This document shows positions 27,243 through 36,778 of a stretch of 64,000 nt of DNA, piece by piece. Position 1 is the first letter of the stretch; each line of letters opens with the position of its first letter. The notes beneath the pieces were generated by a model that saw only the letters and a program-made list of their open reading frames with translations, did no database searches and was not told where the DNA came from. A program made the position numbers and the translations under genes. Source of the DNA: Rhodoblastus acidophilus (GTDB taxonomy: Bacteria > Pseudomonadota > Alphaproteobacteria > Rhizobiales > Beijerinckiaceae); the NCBI RefSeq assembly GCF_025961575.1, contig NZ_JAOQNX010000019.1, positions 40,337 through 104,336 of the forward strand. The letters run 5' to 3'.

Positions 27243-27983
27243 TCAAACCCGAACATCCCCCTCGAACGCCCGCGCCCACATGGCGCACAGGCCGGAGCGG
27301 ACGATGTCGTCGAGACCGAACTCGATCACCGGCACCGGCAAATCATGTTCGCGAATCAGGTCGATCATCCGCCGCAATCCCGAGGTCTCGCGAATATCGG
27401 ACTGGCCGATATCGCCATTGACCACCGAAATGCAGTCCTCGCCGATGCGGGTCAGAAAAGTCTTGATCTCCATCACGGAGGTGTTCTGCGCCTCGTCGAG
27501 CAAGACAAAGGCGTTTTTCCAGGTGCGCCCGCGCATCACCTCGAACGGCACCATTTCGATATCGCCGCGCTTCACGGCGATGTCGAAGGCGCCGTCGCCA
27601 ATGCGCTCCTTGATCGCCTCGGCGATCGGCACAGCCCAAGGCGCGAATTTCTCCTGCAAAGTGCCGGGGAAAAACCCGAGCGAGCGGCCGCAGGGAACAT
27701 TGGGACGGGTGAGGACGATTTTCTGGATGCGCCCCTGCCGGAACAGATCGGCGGCATAGGTGGCGGCGATAAAAGTCTTGCCGGCCCCGGCGGGGCCCAG
27801 AACGACGACTTGCTGAGAATGTTTTAAAGCGGCCAAATATTCGGCCTGAGTGGGATTTAACGGTTTGATCGGCGGCGGGCTGCGGTCGTGCTGGAATTTC
27901 GTTCCCTTGAACTCGATGATCTCGGCGTCTCTGTGTTGAACCCGGGAGCCTCGGCTCCGCTTTCGAGCAAGTTGCTTACCCAC
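27243..27983 (-). CDS. PhoH-like P-loop ATPase
   Basis: 246 residues. Walker A GPAGAGKT (residue ~65) and Walker B VLLDEAQN (~165), with TRPNVPCGRSLGFFPGT and VVNGDIGQSDI, are PhoH signatures. The family is linked to RNA metabolism; some members are RNA helicases or ribonuclease-associated. Start: the GTG at 27983 (VGKQLARKRSRG) lies seven bases after TTGAGGAG, better than the upstream ATG at 28037, which has no clear ribosome site. It is monocistronic with a strong hairpin behind it. Confidence 0.88.
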   Translation of the reverse strand: MGKQLARKRSRGSRVQHRDAEIIEFKGTKFQHDRSPPPIKPLNPTQAEYLAALKHSQQVVVLGPAGAGKTFIAATYAADLFRQGRIQKIVLTRPNVPCGRSLGFFPGTLQEKFAPWAVPIAEAIKERIGDGAFDIAVKRGDIEMVPFEVMRGRTWKNAFVLLDEAQNTSVMEIKTFLTRIGEDCISVVNGDIGQSDIRETSGLRRMIDLIREHDLPVPVIEFGLDDIVRSGLCAMWARAFEGDVRV

Positions 27984-28295
27984 GCGCTGTCTCCTCAAGT
28001 CAGAGTATCGCGCGCCCTCCCCTAGGGGGGAGAGCACGACGGAGGCTTACGCAAATGCAGTGGACTCGCGCGAAGCGCCTGATCTTGGCCTCTACTTGAG
28101 GCCTTGGCTTGGTCTAAGCACATCTCACACGCCATGACCCGCTCCTCGCTGAATCGAGGATAAGCGATTCTCCATTAACACAAAGGAAATTATTTTGGCT
28201 TCCCCGACGGCTTGGGCGCCTGCGGGCAAGCTTCGCGTCAAAAAATAGGGTCCTCGCTTCATCCGAGGCGCCTGAAATACTGATCGCGGGACCCC

Positions 28296-29762
28296 ATGAG
28301 CCAACCCCTTGTCCGCTCCTCCGCAGGCCCCCAAAGCCTGGCGCCGCTGTTTCGCGCCGGAACCGGCGAGCCGTTGCTGGCGATGATGCTCGCCAGCGGC
28401 GGCGACGAGCGCATCGCGCTCGCGCGCGACGGCCGCAACCGCTACGCCGCGCAACCGCGCCCCGAGGAGGGGCAAGTCTGGTTTTCATCCTCCACGGCCT
28501 CGGGCATTTCCCCGCGCGGCTGGGCCGCGGCGGCGGAAGCCATGCCCTTCGTCCTGCTTGCCGGCGAAACCGAGGATTGGTTCGCCAACCTGCGCCGCCG
28601 CCTGCTCAACCTGCTGGCGCCGCGCGGCGCGCAAGTCGTGTTCTGCGCCTCCGGCACGCAGGCCGAATATGCGGCGCTGGTCCTCGCCCAGGCGCGCGCC
28701 AAACCCGGCCAGAAAATCGTCAACATCCTGGTCGGCCCCGATGAAACCGGCCGCGGCGCGCCGCTCGCCGCCGCGGGCCGCCATTTTCTCAACAGCGCCC
28801 CGTTCGGCGCGGCGCGCGCCGGTTTTCCGCTCGACGGCTTCGCCGCCGTGGCCCTGGCGACGCTGCATCTGCGCGACGCCGCGGGAACGCCCCTCCCCGT
28901 CGACGACATCGATGCGAAAGCCGCCGCGCTGGTCCGCGTGGCGCGGGCGCGCGGCGCCCATACGCTCGTTCACCTGCTCGACGGCTCGAAAACCGGCCTC
29001 TCCGCCATTTCGCGCGCCTGCGCCGCCAAACTCATGCAGGACAATCCCGGCGAGGTCACGGTGGTCGTCGACGCCTGCCAGCTCCGCTGTCCGCCCGAAC
29101 AAATCTTCGCCGACCTCGAAGCCGGCTTCCTGGTGATGATCTCCGGCTCGAAATTCCTGGGCGGGCCGGCTTTTTCCGGCGCGCTGCTGGTCCCGGAAGA
29201 TTTTTTGGCCGACGATGCGCAAATCCCCTGGCCGGACGGCCTCGCCGATCATTTCGCCCTGCACGACTGGGCGCCGCTGCTGCGCGAGCGGATCGAGGGC
29301 CCGTTCGGCGCCCGCTGCAACGCCGGCCTCGGCCTGCGCTGGGAGGCGGCGCTCGCCGAACTCGAGGCGTTTTGCGCGCTCGACCCCGTCCTGATCCAGG
29401 CGGCGAAAACCAGCTTCCAGGGGGAAACGCGCCGCCAGATTCTCGCCCTGCCCCGCTTCGAAATGGACGCCAGCGCCGGCGAACCCACGCTCATTCCGAT
29501 TTTCATGCGCGGCGCCGAAAAGGGCGCGACCGAAAAGGTTTTGCGCGCGCTGCGGCTTCAGGGCCTGCACCTCGGCCAGACCGTGCAGATCGGCGACCGC
29601 GAGGCGCTGCGGCTCTGTCTTTCCGCGCCGCAGATCACCGATTTCGCCTGGCGCTATACGCAGGTCGGCAGCGAAAATTTCGCCTTCGCCCCGCTGCGCG
29701 CCAATCTCGAAAAACTCTTCGCCGCCTGGGACGCCCTGCTGTCGTCGAACTCAGTCCAGTGA
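28296..29762 (+). CDS. PLP-dependent aminotransferase-like protein (fold type I), function unknown
   Basis: The 488-residue protein has features of fold-type I PLP enzymes of the class V kind: an early small-residue turn (CASGTQAEYAAL), a cofactor Asp in VVVDACQL near residue 270, and the putative Schiff-base Lys in ISGSKFLGGPAFSGALLV near residue 288. The C-terminal small domain is Arg-rich. It has no close match I can name among cysteine desulfurases or serine-glyoxylate aminotransferases, and the early part is divergent. A transcription terminator follows directly. The substrate cannot be read. Confidence 0.7.
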   Translation: MSQPLVRSSAGPQSLAPLFRAGTGEPLLAMMLASGGDERIALARDGRNRYAAQPRPEEGQVWFSSSTASGISPRGWAAAAEAMPFVLLAGETEDWFANLRRRLLNLLAPRGAQVVFCASGTQAEYAALVLAQARAKPGQKIVNILVGPDETGRGAPLAAAGRHFLNSAPFGAARAGFPLDGFAAVALATLHLRDAAGTPLPVDDIDAKAAALVRVARARGAHTLVHLLDGSKTGLSAISRACAAKLMQDNPGEVTVVVDACQLRCPPEQIFADLEAGFLVMISGSKFLGGPAFSGALLVPEDFLADDAQIPWPDGLADHFALHDWAPLLRERIEGPFGARCNAGLGLRWEAALAELEAFCALDPVLIQAAKTSFQGETRRQILALPRFEMDASAGEPTLIPIFMRGAEKGATEKVLRALRLQGLHLGQTVQIGDREALRLCLSAPQITDFAWRYTQVGSENFAFAPLRANLEKLFAAWDALLSSNSVQ

Positions 29763-29763
29763 C

Positions 29764-29795
29764 AAATCCCGCGCTTCGCCAAGCGCGGGATTTTA
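29764..29795 (+). terminator. Rho-independent terminator
   Basis: AAATCCCGCGCTT (29764-29776) pairs perfectly with AAGCGCGGGATTT (29781-29793) around CGCC, followed by TATTATC. The arms end in A/T runs on both strands, so it may work in both directions. Confidence 0.8.
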
Positions 29796-29816
29796 TTATC
29801 TAAAACAATAAATTAG

Positions 29817-29888
29817 CCCTCACCCTGAGGAGCCCGCCCTGGCGGGCGTCTCGAAGGGCGGGGGCGGTCCACGGGTTTTGCAGCAGCC
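29817..29888. repeat. Dispersed palindromic repeat, family A (inverted copy)
   Basis: CCTCACCCTGAGGAGCCCGC, then GGCGGGCGTCTCGAAGGGCG, is the reverse complement of the unit at 398-455 over ~70 bases, including the flanking GCAGCAGCC. Confidence 0.7.
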
Positions 29889-29890
29889 GG

Positions 29891-31039
29891 CTATCGCCCG
29901 ACAAAAACCTTCACCCGGCGCATGGCCTCGACCATATCAACCTGTGCGCCGGCATAGGAGAAGCGCAGCGCGCGATGGCCCTGGGTCGGATCGAAATCCA
30001 CCCCGGGCGTCGCCGCGACGCCCGCCTGCTCCAGCAAGGCCTTGGAAAACTCAAGCGAATCCTGCGAAAACCTGGAAATGTCGGCATAGACATAAAAGGC
30101 GCCGTCGGCCGGGGCGAGATCGAAGCCCATGCCGCCCAAGGCGTCGAGCAGGATCGCCCGATTGCGGGCATAGCCGGCCTTGACCGCCTCCAACTCCTCG
30201 GTCGCGTCAAACGCCGCTTCCGCCGCGATCTGGGCGAGCGTCGGCGCCGAAATCGCCAGCGACTGCTGCAACCGCTCGATCACCCGAGAAAACCCTTCGG
30301 GCACGACCAGCCAGCCGACGCGCCAGCCGGTCATGCAATAATATTTGGAGAAGGAGTTCACGATCACCGCCTGCGGCGACCAGGCCAGCGCCGTCTGCGC
30401 CGGACGCTCGTAGGTCAGGCCGTGATAAATCTCATCTGAAATGAATTTGATACCCCGCCTGTCGCAAAGCTCGGCGATCGCCCGCATGGATTCGTCGCTT
30501 TGCAGCGCGCCGGTCGGGTTGGACGGGTTCATCAGCAGCAGCCCGTCGAGTTTCTGCGCGTCGTCGGCGGCCTCGACCTGTTCGGGGGTGACGCCGCTCA
30601 CGCCGCGCAAGTCCACGGTCTCGACGCCAAAAGCCCCCAAAATATTGCGGTAGCAGGGATAGGACGGACAATTGATCGCCACGCGAGCGCCCGCGTCGAA
30701 CAGAGCGAGAAACGCCATGATGAAGCCGCCTGACGACCCCGTGGTCACGCAGACGCGTTCGGGATCGACGCTCACCCCATGGGCGTCATGATAATGCCGG
30801 GCGATTCGCGCCCGCAACGACGGCAAGCCCAGCGCGTCGGTATAGCCGATCGCCCGGCCGTCGAGCGCGGCGATGGCGGCCTCGCGGGCGAGGCGCGGCG
30901 GCCCGGCGAAGGGGACGCCGACCTCCATCTGGATGATGTCGCGGCCGTCGCGGCGCAATTGCGCGGCCTCGCGCATCACGTCCATGGCGAGGAAAGGAGC
31001 GATGGCGGCCCGCCGCGCGGGGGTAAGTCTTTTGGACAT
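29891..31039 (-). CDS. Class I/II aminotransferase (aspartate aminotransferase fold)
   Basis: 382 residues. Family motifs: GYTDALGLPSLRARIARHY, TTGSSGGFIMAFLALF, MNPSNPTGA (residue ~165), SDEIYHGLTY, the PLP Lys in NSFSKYYCMTGWRVGW (~230) and the carboxylate-binding Arg in LRFSYAG near the end. The pattern fits broad-specificity Asp/aromatic or alanine aminotransferases; the exact substrate is not determined. The ATG at 31039 (MSKRLTPARR) is preferred over the upstream TTG. Confidence 0.87.
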   Translation of the reverse strand: MSKRLTPARRAAIAPFLAMDVMREAAQLRRDGRDIIQMEVGVPFAGPPRLAREAAIAALDGRAIGYTDALGLPSLRARIARHYHDAHGVSVDPERVCVTTGSSGGFIMAFLALFDAGARVAINCPSYPCYRNILGAFGVETVDLRGVSGVTPEQVEAADDAQKLDGLLLMNPSNPTGALQSDESMRAIAELCDRRGIKFISDEIYHGLTYERPAQTALAWSPQAVIVNSFSKYYCMTGWRVGWLVVPEGFSRVIERLQQSLAISAPTLAQIAAEAAFDATEELEAVKAGYARNRAILLDALGGMGFDLAPADGAFYVYADISRFSQDSLEFSKALLEQAGVAATPGVDFDPTQGHRALRFSYAGAQVDMVEAMRRVKVFVGR

Positions 31040-31115
31040 GGCGAGAAAAGAACCCAATTCGACCCGAGACCGGGAATAGGCTATGGAGCGTTAGTTACTT
31101 CCTTCGGAGTTGTCC

Positions 31116-31877
31116 ATGTCGCATCCGCGCAAGCTCACGTCCGCGATTGTCGCGGGCCTCCTGTTCGCCCTGCCGGCCGGCGCGGCGGAATTTTCGCCGG
31201 CGCAAAAGGGCGAAATCGAGGGGATCGTGAAGGATTATCTTCTCACCCATCCCGAAATCCTGCGCGATGTCGCGGCGGAGCTGGAGCGCAAGGCCAAGGC
31301 GGAGGAGAATGACCTGCGCCGCGCCGCCATCGCCCACGCCAGCAAAGAGATTTTCAACTCCGACTTCCAGGCGGTGGTCGGCAATCCCAACGGCAAGGTG
31401 ACGCTGGTCGAGTTCTTCGACTACAATTGCGGCTATTGCAAACGCGCGCTCGACGACCTGGCCAAGCTGATCAAGGCCAATCCGGACCTGCGCGTGGTGC
31501 TCAAGGATTTCCCGGTGCTCGGCCCCGATTCGGTCGACGCGGCGCAGATCGCCTCCGGCGTGCGCAAACAGGCGTCCGGCCAGAAATTCTGGGACTTCCA
31601 CCAGAAACTGATCATGACCAAGGGCAAGATCGGCCGCGAGCAGGCGCTGGCCGCGGCCAAGGAGGTCGGCCTCGACATGGCCAGGCTGCAAAAGGACGCC
31701 GCCGACCCCGAGATCAAGGACAAGCTCGCGGGCGTGTTGAAGCTCGCCGAAGGCCTGTCGATCAACGGCACCCCGTCTTACGTCATCGGCGACGAAGTGG
31801 TGGTCGGCGCGGTCGGCTATGACGAGCTGAAAAAGAAGGTCGACGCGATGGGCAAATGCGGCAAGACCGAGTGCTGA
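31116..31877 (+). CDS. DsbA/Com1-type periplasmic thiol-disulfide oxidoreductase
   Basis: 253 residues. Signal peptide to residue ~24 (PAGAAEF), an N-terminal helical ScsC/Com1-type region (IEGIVKDYLLTHPEILRDV), then a thioredoxin fold with active site NCGYCKRA (CxxC near residue 108) and the cis-Pro motif NGTPSYVIG near 216. A further Cys pair closes the C-terminus (GKCGKTEC). The N-terminal helical region resembles proteins that trimerise and act as disulfide isomerases or copper-resistance thiol proteins. CGGAG precedes the ATG. Confidence 0.87.
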   Translation: MSHPRKLTSAIVAGLLFALPAGAAEFSPAQKGEIEGIVKDYLLTHPEILRDVAAELERKAKAEENDLRRAAIAHASKEIFNSDFQAVVGNPNGKVTLVEFFDYNCGYCKRALDDLAKLIKANPDLRVVLKDFPVLGPDSVDAAQIASGVRKQASGQKFWDFHQKLIMTKGKIGREQALAAAKEVGLDMARLQKDAADPEIKDKLAGVLKLAEGLSINGTPSYVIGDEVVVGAVGYDELKKKVDAMGKCGKTEC

Positions 31878-31901
31878 TCGCTTCGCCGCAATGCTGATGC
31901 C

Positions 31902-32009
31902 GTCATGGCCGGGCTTGTCCCGGCCATCCACGCGGCGATACAGCGCGAACTGTCAGTTATTGAGCCTCGCGGCTCGGCGTGGATGCCCGGGACAAGCCCG
32001 GGCATGACG
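31902..32009. repeat. Family B repeat, inverted pair
   Basis: GTCATGGCCGGGCTTGTCCC (from 31902) and GCGTGGATGCCCGGGACAAG (from 31977) are two inverted units about 45 bases apart in the spacer before the ABC-F gene. The right unit matches 2581-2612; the left matches 26605-26652. Confidence 0.7.
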
Positions 32010-32049
32010 TCTTGAAGCTGACGTCCCCCCCGACCGTCCAATCATTTCC

Positions 32050-33924
32050 ATGCTGCAAATCACCGATCTCACCTACCGCCTCGGCCCCCGCATCCTGTTC
32101 GACTCGGCCAGCGTCCTGCTGCCGGAGCGCGGCAAGGTCGGCTTCGTCGGCCGCAACGGCGCCGGCAAGACAACCCTGTTTCGCCTGATCCGCGGCGAGA
32201 TCGCCGCCGAGAGCGGCACGACCAGCCTGCCGCGCGGCGCGCGCATCGGCAGCGTCGAGCAGGAAGCCCCCGGCGGCGACGGCAACCTGATCGATTTCGT
32301 CCTGGCCGCGGACAAGGAGCGCGCCGCCCTGCTGGACGAGGCGGAAACGGCGACCGACCCGCACCGCATCGCCGAAATCCACGTGCGCCTCGCCGACATC
32401 GAGGCCCACGCGGCTCCGGCGCGCGCGGCGGAAATTCTGGCGGGCCTCGGCTTCGACGAAGCCGCCCAGCACCGGGCGCTCAAAGAATTCTCCGGCGGAT
32501 GGCGAATGCGCGTCGCCCTGGCCGCCGTGCTGTTCGCCCGCCCCGACCTGCTGCTGCTCGACGAGCCCACCAACTATCTCGATTTGGAAGGCGCGCTCTG
32601 GCTCAACGATTATCTCAAAACCTATCCGGCGACGACAATGGTCATCAGCCATGACCGCGACATGCTCAACGAGGTCTGCGACCACATCGTCCATCTCGAA
32701 CAGGCGAAACTGGTTCTCTACCGCGGCAATTACGATTCCTTCGCCAAGCAGCGCGCGGAAGCCCGCATGCTGCAAGCCAAATTCCTGAAAAAGCAGGAAG
32801 AAAAGCGCGCGCATCTGCAAGCTTTTGTCGACCGTTTCCGCGCCAAGGCGACCAAGGCCCGCCAGGCGCAAAGCCGCCTCAAAATGCTGGAGAAAATGGA
32901 GCAAGTGTCGGCGGTCGTCGACGACGAGGTGCTGCCCTTCAATTTCCCGTCGCCGGAAAAACCGCTCTCCCCGCCCCTGATCGCGCTCGAAGGGGTGAGC
33001 GTCGGCTATGACGACCGCGTCATCCTGCAAAAACTCAATCTGACGCTCGCCGACGACGACCGCATCGGTCTGCTCGGCGCGAACGGCAACGGCAAGTCCA
33101 CCTTCGCCAAATTGTTGGGCGGCCGCCTGCCCGCCATGTCCGGCGTGATGAAGCGCTCCTCCAAATTGGAGGCCGGCTTTTTCGCCCAGCATCAGGTCGA
33201 CGACCTCAACGAGAAGGACACGCCCTATCTCGCGGTGCAGCGGTTGATGCCCGACCAGCCGGAATCCCGCGTGCGCGCCCGCGCCGCCCAGTTCGGCTTT
33301 CCCGGCGGCAAATCGGACACACGCGTCGCCGAACTGTCTGGCGGCGAAAAGGCGCGCCTGCTGATGGGCCTCACCACTTTCGCCGGCCCGCATCTGCTGA
33401 TCCTCGACGAGCCCACCAACCACCTCGACATCGACAGCCGCGCCGCCCTGGCCGAAGCCATCAACGAATTTTCAGGCGCGGTCATCCTGATCTCGCACGA
33501 CCAATATCTTCTCGAAGCCTGCGCCGACCGGCTCTGGCTGGTCGCGGACGGATGCGTAAAACCGTTCGACGGCGACATGGCGGATTACCGCAAATACGTC
33601 CTCGACCAGGCGCGCGGCCCCAAGGAAAAGGCCGGCAACGGCGGCAATGCGCAACTGGAAGCCCGCCGCAACGCCGCGCAGGCGCGAAAAGAGGCGGCGC
33701 CGCTGCTGAAAAAGGTGAAGGCGGCGGAAGAGAAGATGGAAAAATTCTCCGGCCTGATCGCCAAGGTCGACCTGATGCTCGCCGACCCCCGCGCCTTCGA
33801 GCGCAATCCGGCGGAGGCGACAAAACTGTCGCAGCAGCGCGGCGAGTTGGAAAAGGCGCTTGCCGCGGCGGAAGAGGAATGGCTTGAATTGTCAGCGGAA
33901 TACGAGTCGCTGGTGAACGGGTAG
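32050..33924 (+). CDS. ABC-F family ATPase (YheS/Uup type)
   Basis: The 624-residue protein has two ABC ATPase domains without membrane helices. Walker A motifs are GRNGAGKTT (residue ~35) and GANGNGKST (~345), signatures FSGGWRMR and LSGGEKAR, Walker B motifs LLLLDEPTNYLD and LLILDEPTNHLD. Between the domains is the Lys/Gln-rich P-site-tRNA-interaction linker (~230-290), and a coiled-coil C-terminal tail follows (~540-620). ABC-F proteins bind ribosomes to rescue or tune translation. It stands 9 bp before the CDF gene. Confidence 0.93.
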   Translation: MLQITDLTYRLGPRILFDSASVLLPERGKVGFVGRNGAGKTTLFRLIRGEIAAESGTTSLPRGARIGSVEQEAPGGDGNLIDFVLAADKERAALLDEAETATDPHRIAEIHVRLADIEAHAAPARAAEILAGLGFDEAAQHRALKEFSGGWRMRVALAAVLFARPDLLLLDEPTNYLDLEGALWLNDYLKTYPATTMVISHDRDMLNEVCDHIVHLEQAKLVLYRGNYDSFAKQRAEARMLQAKFLKKQEEKRAHLQAFVDRFRAKATKARQAQSRLKMLEKMEQVSAVVDDEVLPFNFPSPEKPLSPPLIALEGVSVGYDDRVILQKLNLTLADDDRIGLLGANGNGKSTFAKLLGGRLPAMSGVMKRSSKLEAGFFAQHQVDDLNEKDTPYLAVQRLMPDQPESRVRARAAQFGFPGGKSDTRVAELSGGEKARLLMGLTTFAGPHLLILDEPTNHLDIDSRAALAEAINEFSGAVILISHDQYLLEACADRLWLVADGCVKPFDGDMADYRKYVLDQARGPKEKAGNGGNAQLEARRNAAQARKEAAPLLKKVKAAEEKMEKFSGLIAKVDLMLADPRAFERNPAEATKLSQQRGELEKALAAAEEEWLELSAEYESLVNG

Positions 33925-33933
33925 GAGCATGTG

Positions 33934-34620
33934 ATGGCCGATCATTGCTGCGAAAGCCAGACGTGCTGCGGCGCGCAGGCCAAGCCGGCCCCCGTCAAGG
34001 ACGCGTGTTGCTGCGGCGACGGCGTGCCGGTCTTCGACGGCATGGACCCGCGCTACAAGCGCATCCTGTGGACGGTGATCGCCCTCAATGGCGCGATGTT
34101 TTTGGGCGAGATGGCGGCCGGGCAATGGGCCGGCTCGCAGGCGCTCAAGGCGGACGCGCTGGATTTCCTCGGCGACACCGTCACCTACGGCCTGTCGCTG
34201 GCGGTGATCGGGGCCAGCCTGCGCACCCGCGCCACCGCAGCGCTGTTCAAAGGCCTGTCCCTCTCCGTGATGGCGCTGTGGGTGTTCGGCTCGACGGTCT
34301 ATCAGACGCTGATCCTGGGCCTGCCGAAAGCCGAGGTGATGGGCGCGGTGGGCGCGCTGGCGCTGGCGACGAATTTGGCCTCCGTCCTGCTGCTCATGCC
34401 CTACAAGGACGGCGACGCCAATGTCCGCTCGGTCTGGCTGTGCTCGCGCAACGACGCCATCGGCAATGTCATCGTCATGGCGGCGGCGCTCGGCGTCTGG
34501 GGCACGGCGACGGCCTGGCCCGACCTGGCGGTGGCCGGGATCATGGCCGGCGTGTTCTTGACGTCATCGGCGCAAATCCTGCGTCACGCCTGGGCCGAAT
34601 ATCGCCAAGACGCCGTTTGA
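33934..34620 (+). CDS. Cation diffusion facilitator-like transporter with Cys-rich N-terminus
   Basis: 228 residues, with an N-terminal cytoplasmic segment rich in Cys (CCESQTCCG, later ACCCGDG, about eight Cys in 30 residues) before about five to six helices. The metal site pattern is ADALDFLGD in helix 2 and SRNDAIGN in helix 5, in line with CDF proteins. It lacks the C-terminal ferredoxin-like metal domain of full CDFs (~300 residues), so the Cys-rich head may be the sensing or loading element. The ATG at 33934 follows TAGGAG. The metal is not identifiable. Confidence 0.82.
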   Translation: MADHCCESQTCCGAQAKPAPVKDACCCGDGVPVFDGMDPRYKRILWTVIALNGAMFLGEMAAGQWAGSQALKADALDFLGDTVTYGLSLAVIGASLRTRATAALFKGLSLSVMALWVFGSTVYQTLILGLPKAEVMGAVGALALATNLASVLLLMPYKDGDANVRSVWLCSRNDAIGNVIVMAAALGVWGTATAWPDLAVAGIMAGVFLTSSAQILRHAWAEYRQDAV

Positions 34621-34642
34621 ATCGTCACGCATTGCGGGCAGA

Positions 34643-35266
34643 ATGGCGGGCATGAAAAAAGCCGCCGCCCTCATAATCCTGCTCGCCGCGATCCCGCTGT
34701 CCATCGCCTATCTCGATCAGCCGCTGGCGCTGTGGGCGCATGCGCAGTTCCACGGTGTCCGAAAAACCTTCCACAACGTGACTCGCGTGGTCGAACCCAT
34801 GGAGCTCCTGGCGATGCTCGGCCTGCTCTGGTGCGGCGCGCGCTTCGCCTTCGGCCGCCTCGCCCGCCCCGAGGCGGCGCTGCTGCGCCTCAGCCTGGCG
34901 GTGCTTACCGCCATCGGCGCCAAGGATCTTTTGAAACTCGCGTTCGGCCGCACCTGGCCGGAAACCTGGACCAACGGCAATCCGAGCTTCATCACCGACC
35001 ACGCCTATTATTTCGCGCCGTTCCACGGCGGCCTCGGCTGGTCGTCCTTCCCGTCCGGCCATCAGACGGTGACGGCGGCCTTTTGCGGCGCGCTCTGGGT
35101 GCTGGCCCCGCGCCTGCGGTTTCTCTGCGTGGCGCTGATGCCTGCGGTCGCCATCGGCCTGATCGGCGCTGACGAACACTGGCTCAGCGACATCCTCACC
35201 GGCGGCCTTTTGGGCTGGCTGATCGGGGGTTTTCTGGCCAAAGTGGAGTTGCCAAAAGCGGCTTGA
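34643..35266 (+). CDS. PAP2-family membrane phosphatase
   Basis: 207 residues, multi-helix. It carries the three PAP2 motifs KLAFGRTWPE (~residue 95), SSFPSGHQT (~135) and GADEHWLSDILTG (~175) with catalytic His residues. Such enzymes dephosphorylate isoprenyl pyrophosphate, phosphatidic acid or lipid A; Arg replaced by Glu in the last motif (usually SR-x5-H-x3-D) is slightly unusual. Either ATG at 34643 or 34652 could be the start. Confidence 0.82.
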   Translation: MAGMKKAAALIILLAAIPLSIAYLDQPLALWAHAQFHGVRKTFHNVTRVVEPMELLAMLGLLWCGARFAFGRLARPEAALLRLSLAVLTAIGAKDLLKLAFGRTWPETWTNGNPSFITDHAYYFAPFHGGLGWSSFPSGHQTVTAAFCGALWVLAPRLRFLCVALMPAVAIGLIGADEHWLSDILTGGLLGWLIGGFLAKVELPKAA

Positions 35267-35270
35267 TGCG

Positions 35271-35400
35271 TGGGCCGCCCTCGCCCTTCGAGACAGCCGC
35301 TGCGCGGCTTCCTCAGGGTGAGGGCGGCCCCTAAAAAATAGCCCTCATGCTGAGGAGGCCCTGAAAGGGCCGTCTCGAAGCACGAGGGCGGTCCACGAAG
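35271..35400. repeat. Dispersed palindromic repeat, family A (two units)
   Basis: Two hairpin units with CGCCCTTCGAGACAGCCGC / CTCAGGGTGAGGGCG and CCCTCATGCTGAGGAGGCC / CGTCTCGAAGCACGAGGGCG, ending in GGTCCACG. It fills the convergent spacer between the PAP2 gene and hflX. Confidence 0.7.
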
Positions 35401-35407
35401 GTCTGAC

Positions 35408-36769
35408 TCAGTTCAAATCCCGCGCGCGCGGAAACCGCCGCTCCAACCTGGCGCGCGCTTCCGGCGCAACCCGCACCTGGAACGCCGCGCCATCATCAAA
35501 AGCCTGCCGCTTCAACACCTCGGTATGGGCGTAGAGCCACGCCTGCCCCTCGCCATCGGCGGCGTCGAGCAAAATTTCGAACAGCGCCCGGCCGCTGCCG
35601 ACCCGCGCCTCGATCCCCTCGAGCAAAGCCTCGATCCCGTCGCCGGTGACAGCGGAAACCGCGCAGGGCCGCTCGTCCAAAGGCTTGCGCCCCGCCATCT
35701 CGCGCAAACGGTCGCGCTCCTCCAGCGGCAGCAGATCGATCTTGTTCCAGACCTCGATCAGCCGCGAATCATGCGGATCGATTCCCAGCTCCGCCAGAAT
35801 TTTTTGCACATCCTCGCCCTGCGCCTCCGCATCCTCATGCGAGATGTCGCGCACGTGCAGGATGACGTCGGCCTCCAAAACCTCTTCCAGCGTGGCGCGG
35901 AAGGCGGAAACCAGCATATGCGGCAGGTCGGAAATAAACCCCACAGTATCCGAGAGAATCACCTTGCCGCCATGCGGCAGTTTCAACCCGCGCAAAGTGG
36001 GGTCCAGCGTGGCGAACAGCAAATCCTTGGCGAACACCTCCGCCTTGGTCAGCCGGTTGAACAGGCTGGATTTTCCGGCATTGGTGTAGCCGACCAGCGC
36101 GACAATGGGGAACGGAACCTCGCGCCGGCTTTTGCGATGCAGCCCGCGCGTGCGCTTGACCTGATCGAGGTCGCGCTCGATTCGCGTCATGCGCTCCTGA
36201 ATCAGGCGCCGATCGGTCTCGATTTGGGTCTCGCCAGGGCCGCCCAAAAAACCGAAGCCGCCGCGCTGGCGCTCCAGATGGGTCCAGGACCGCACCAATC
36301 GCGATTTTTGGTAGGCCAGATGGGCGAGCTCCACCTGCAACGCGCCCTCCTTGGTGCGCGCCCGCTCGCCGAAAATCTCGAGAATCAGCCCGGTGCGGTC
36401 GATGACCTTGGCGGAAAAGGCTTTTTCCAGATTGCGCTGCTGCACCGGCGACAAAGCGCAATCCACCACCACCAGTTCGGCCTCGCGCTCCTTCACCAGA
36501 GCGGCGATCTCCTCCACCTTGCCCTTGCCGAGATAGGTGGCGGGGCGAATCTGCGACAGCAACGCCAATTCGCGCCCAACGATCTCGACATCGATGGCCA
36601 AAGCCAGCCCTTCGGCCTCGTCCAGCCGCGCTTCCGGCCCGCGCAACGGCTTGGCACCTTCAGCATAAACCGCTGCGCGTTCCGTCAGATAGGGGCCGAG
36701 CACAAGCGCCCGGGTCCGGTCGCTTTTCTGCGTCCAGACCCCGCCGCCAAAAACCTCGGTTTCGCTCAA
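35408..36769 (-). CDS. hflX: Ribosome-associated GTPase HflX
   Basis: 453 residues: N-terminal HflX domain, a coiled-coil linker with the [24 protein letters not shown] signature split around residue 185, then the G domain with G1 [11 protein letters not shown] (~225), G3 DTVGFI (~272) and NKID (~338). HflX splits stalled 70S ribosomes. It lies 9 bp after hfq, the conserved hfq-hflX pair. Confidence 0.95.
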   Translation of the reverse strand: MSETEVFGGGVWTQKSDRTRALVLGPYLTERAAVYAEGAKPLRGPEARLDEAEGLALAIDVEIVGRELALLSQIRPATYLGKGKVEEIAALVKEREAELVVVDCALSPVQQRNLEKAFSAKVIDRTGLILEIFGERARTKEGALQVELAHLAYQKSRLVRSWTHLERQRGGFGFLGGPGETQIETDRRLIQERMTRIERDLDQVKRTRGLHRKSRREVPFPIVALVGYTNAGKSSLFNRLTKAEVFAKDLLFATLDPTLRGLKLPHGGKVILSDTVGFISDLPHMLVSAFRATLEEVLEADVILHVRDISHEDAEAQGEDVQKILAELGIDPHDSRLIEVWNKIDLLPLEERDRLREMAGRKPLDERPCAVSAVTGDGIEALLEGIEARVGSGRALFEILLDAADGEGQAWLYAHTEVLKRQAFDDGAAFQVRVAPEARARLERRFPRARDLN

Positions 36770-36778
36770 ATCTCGACC

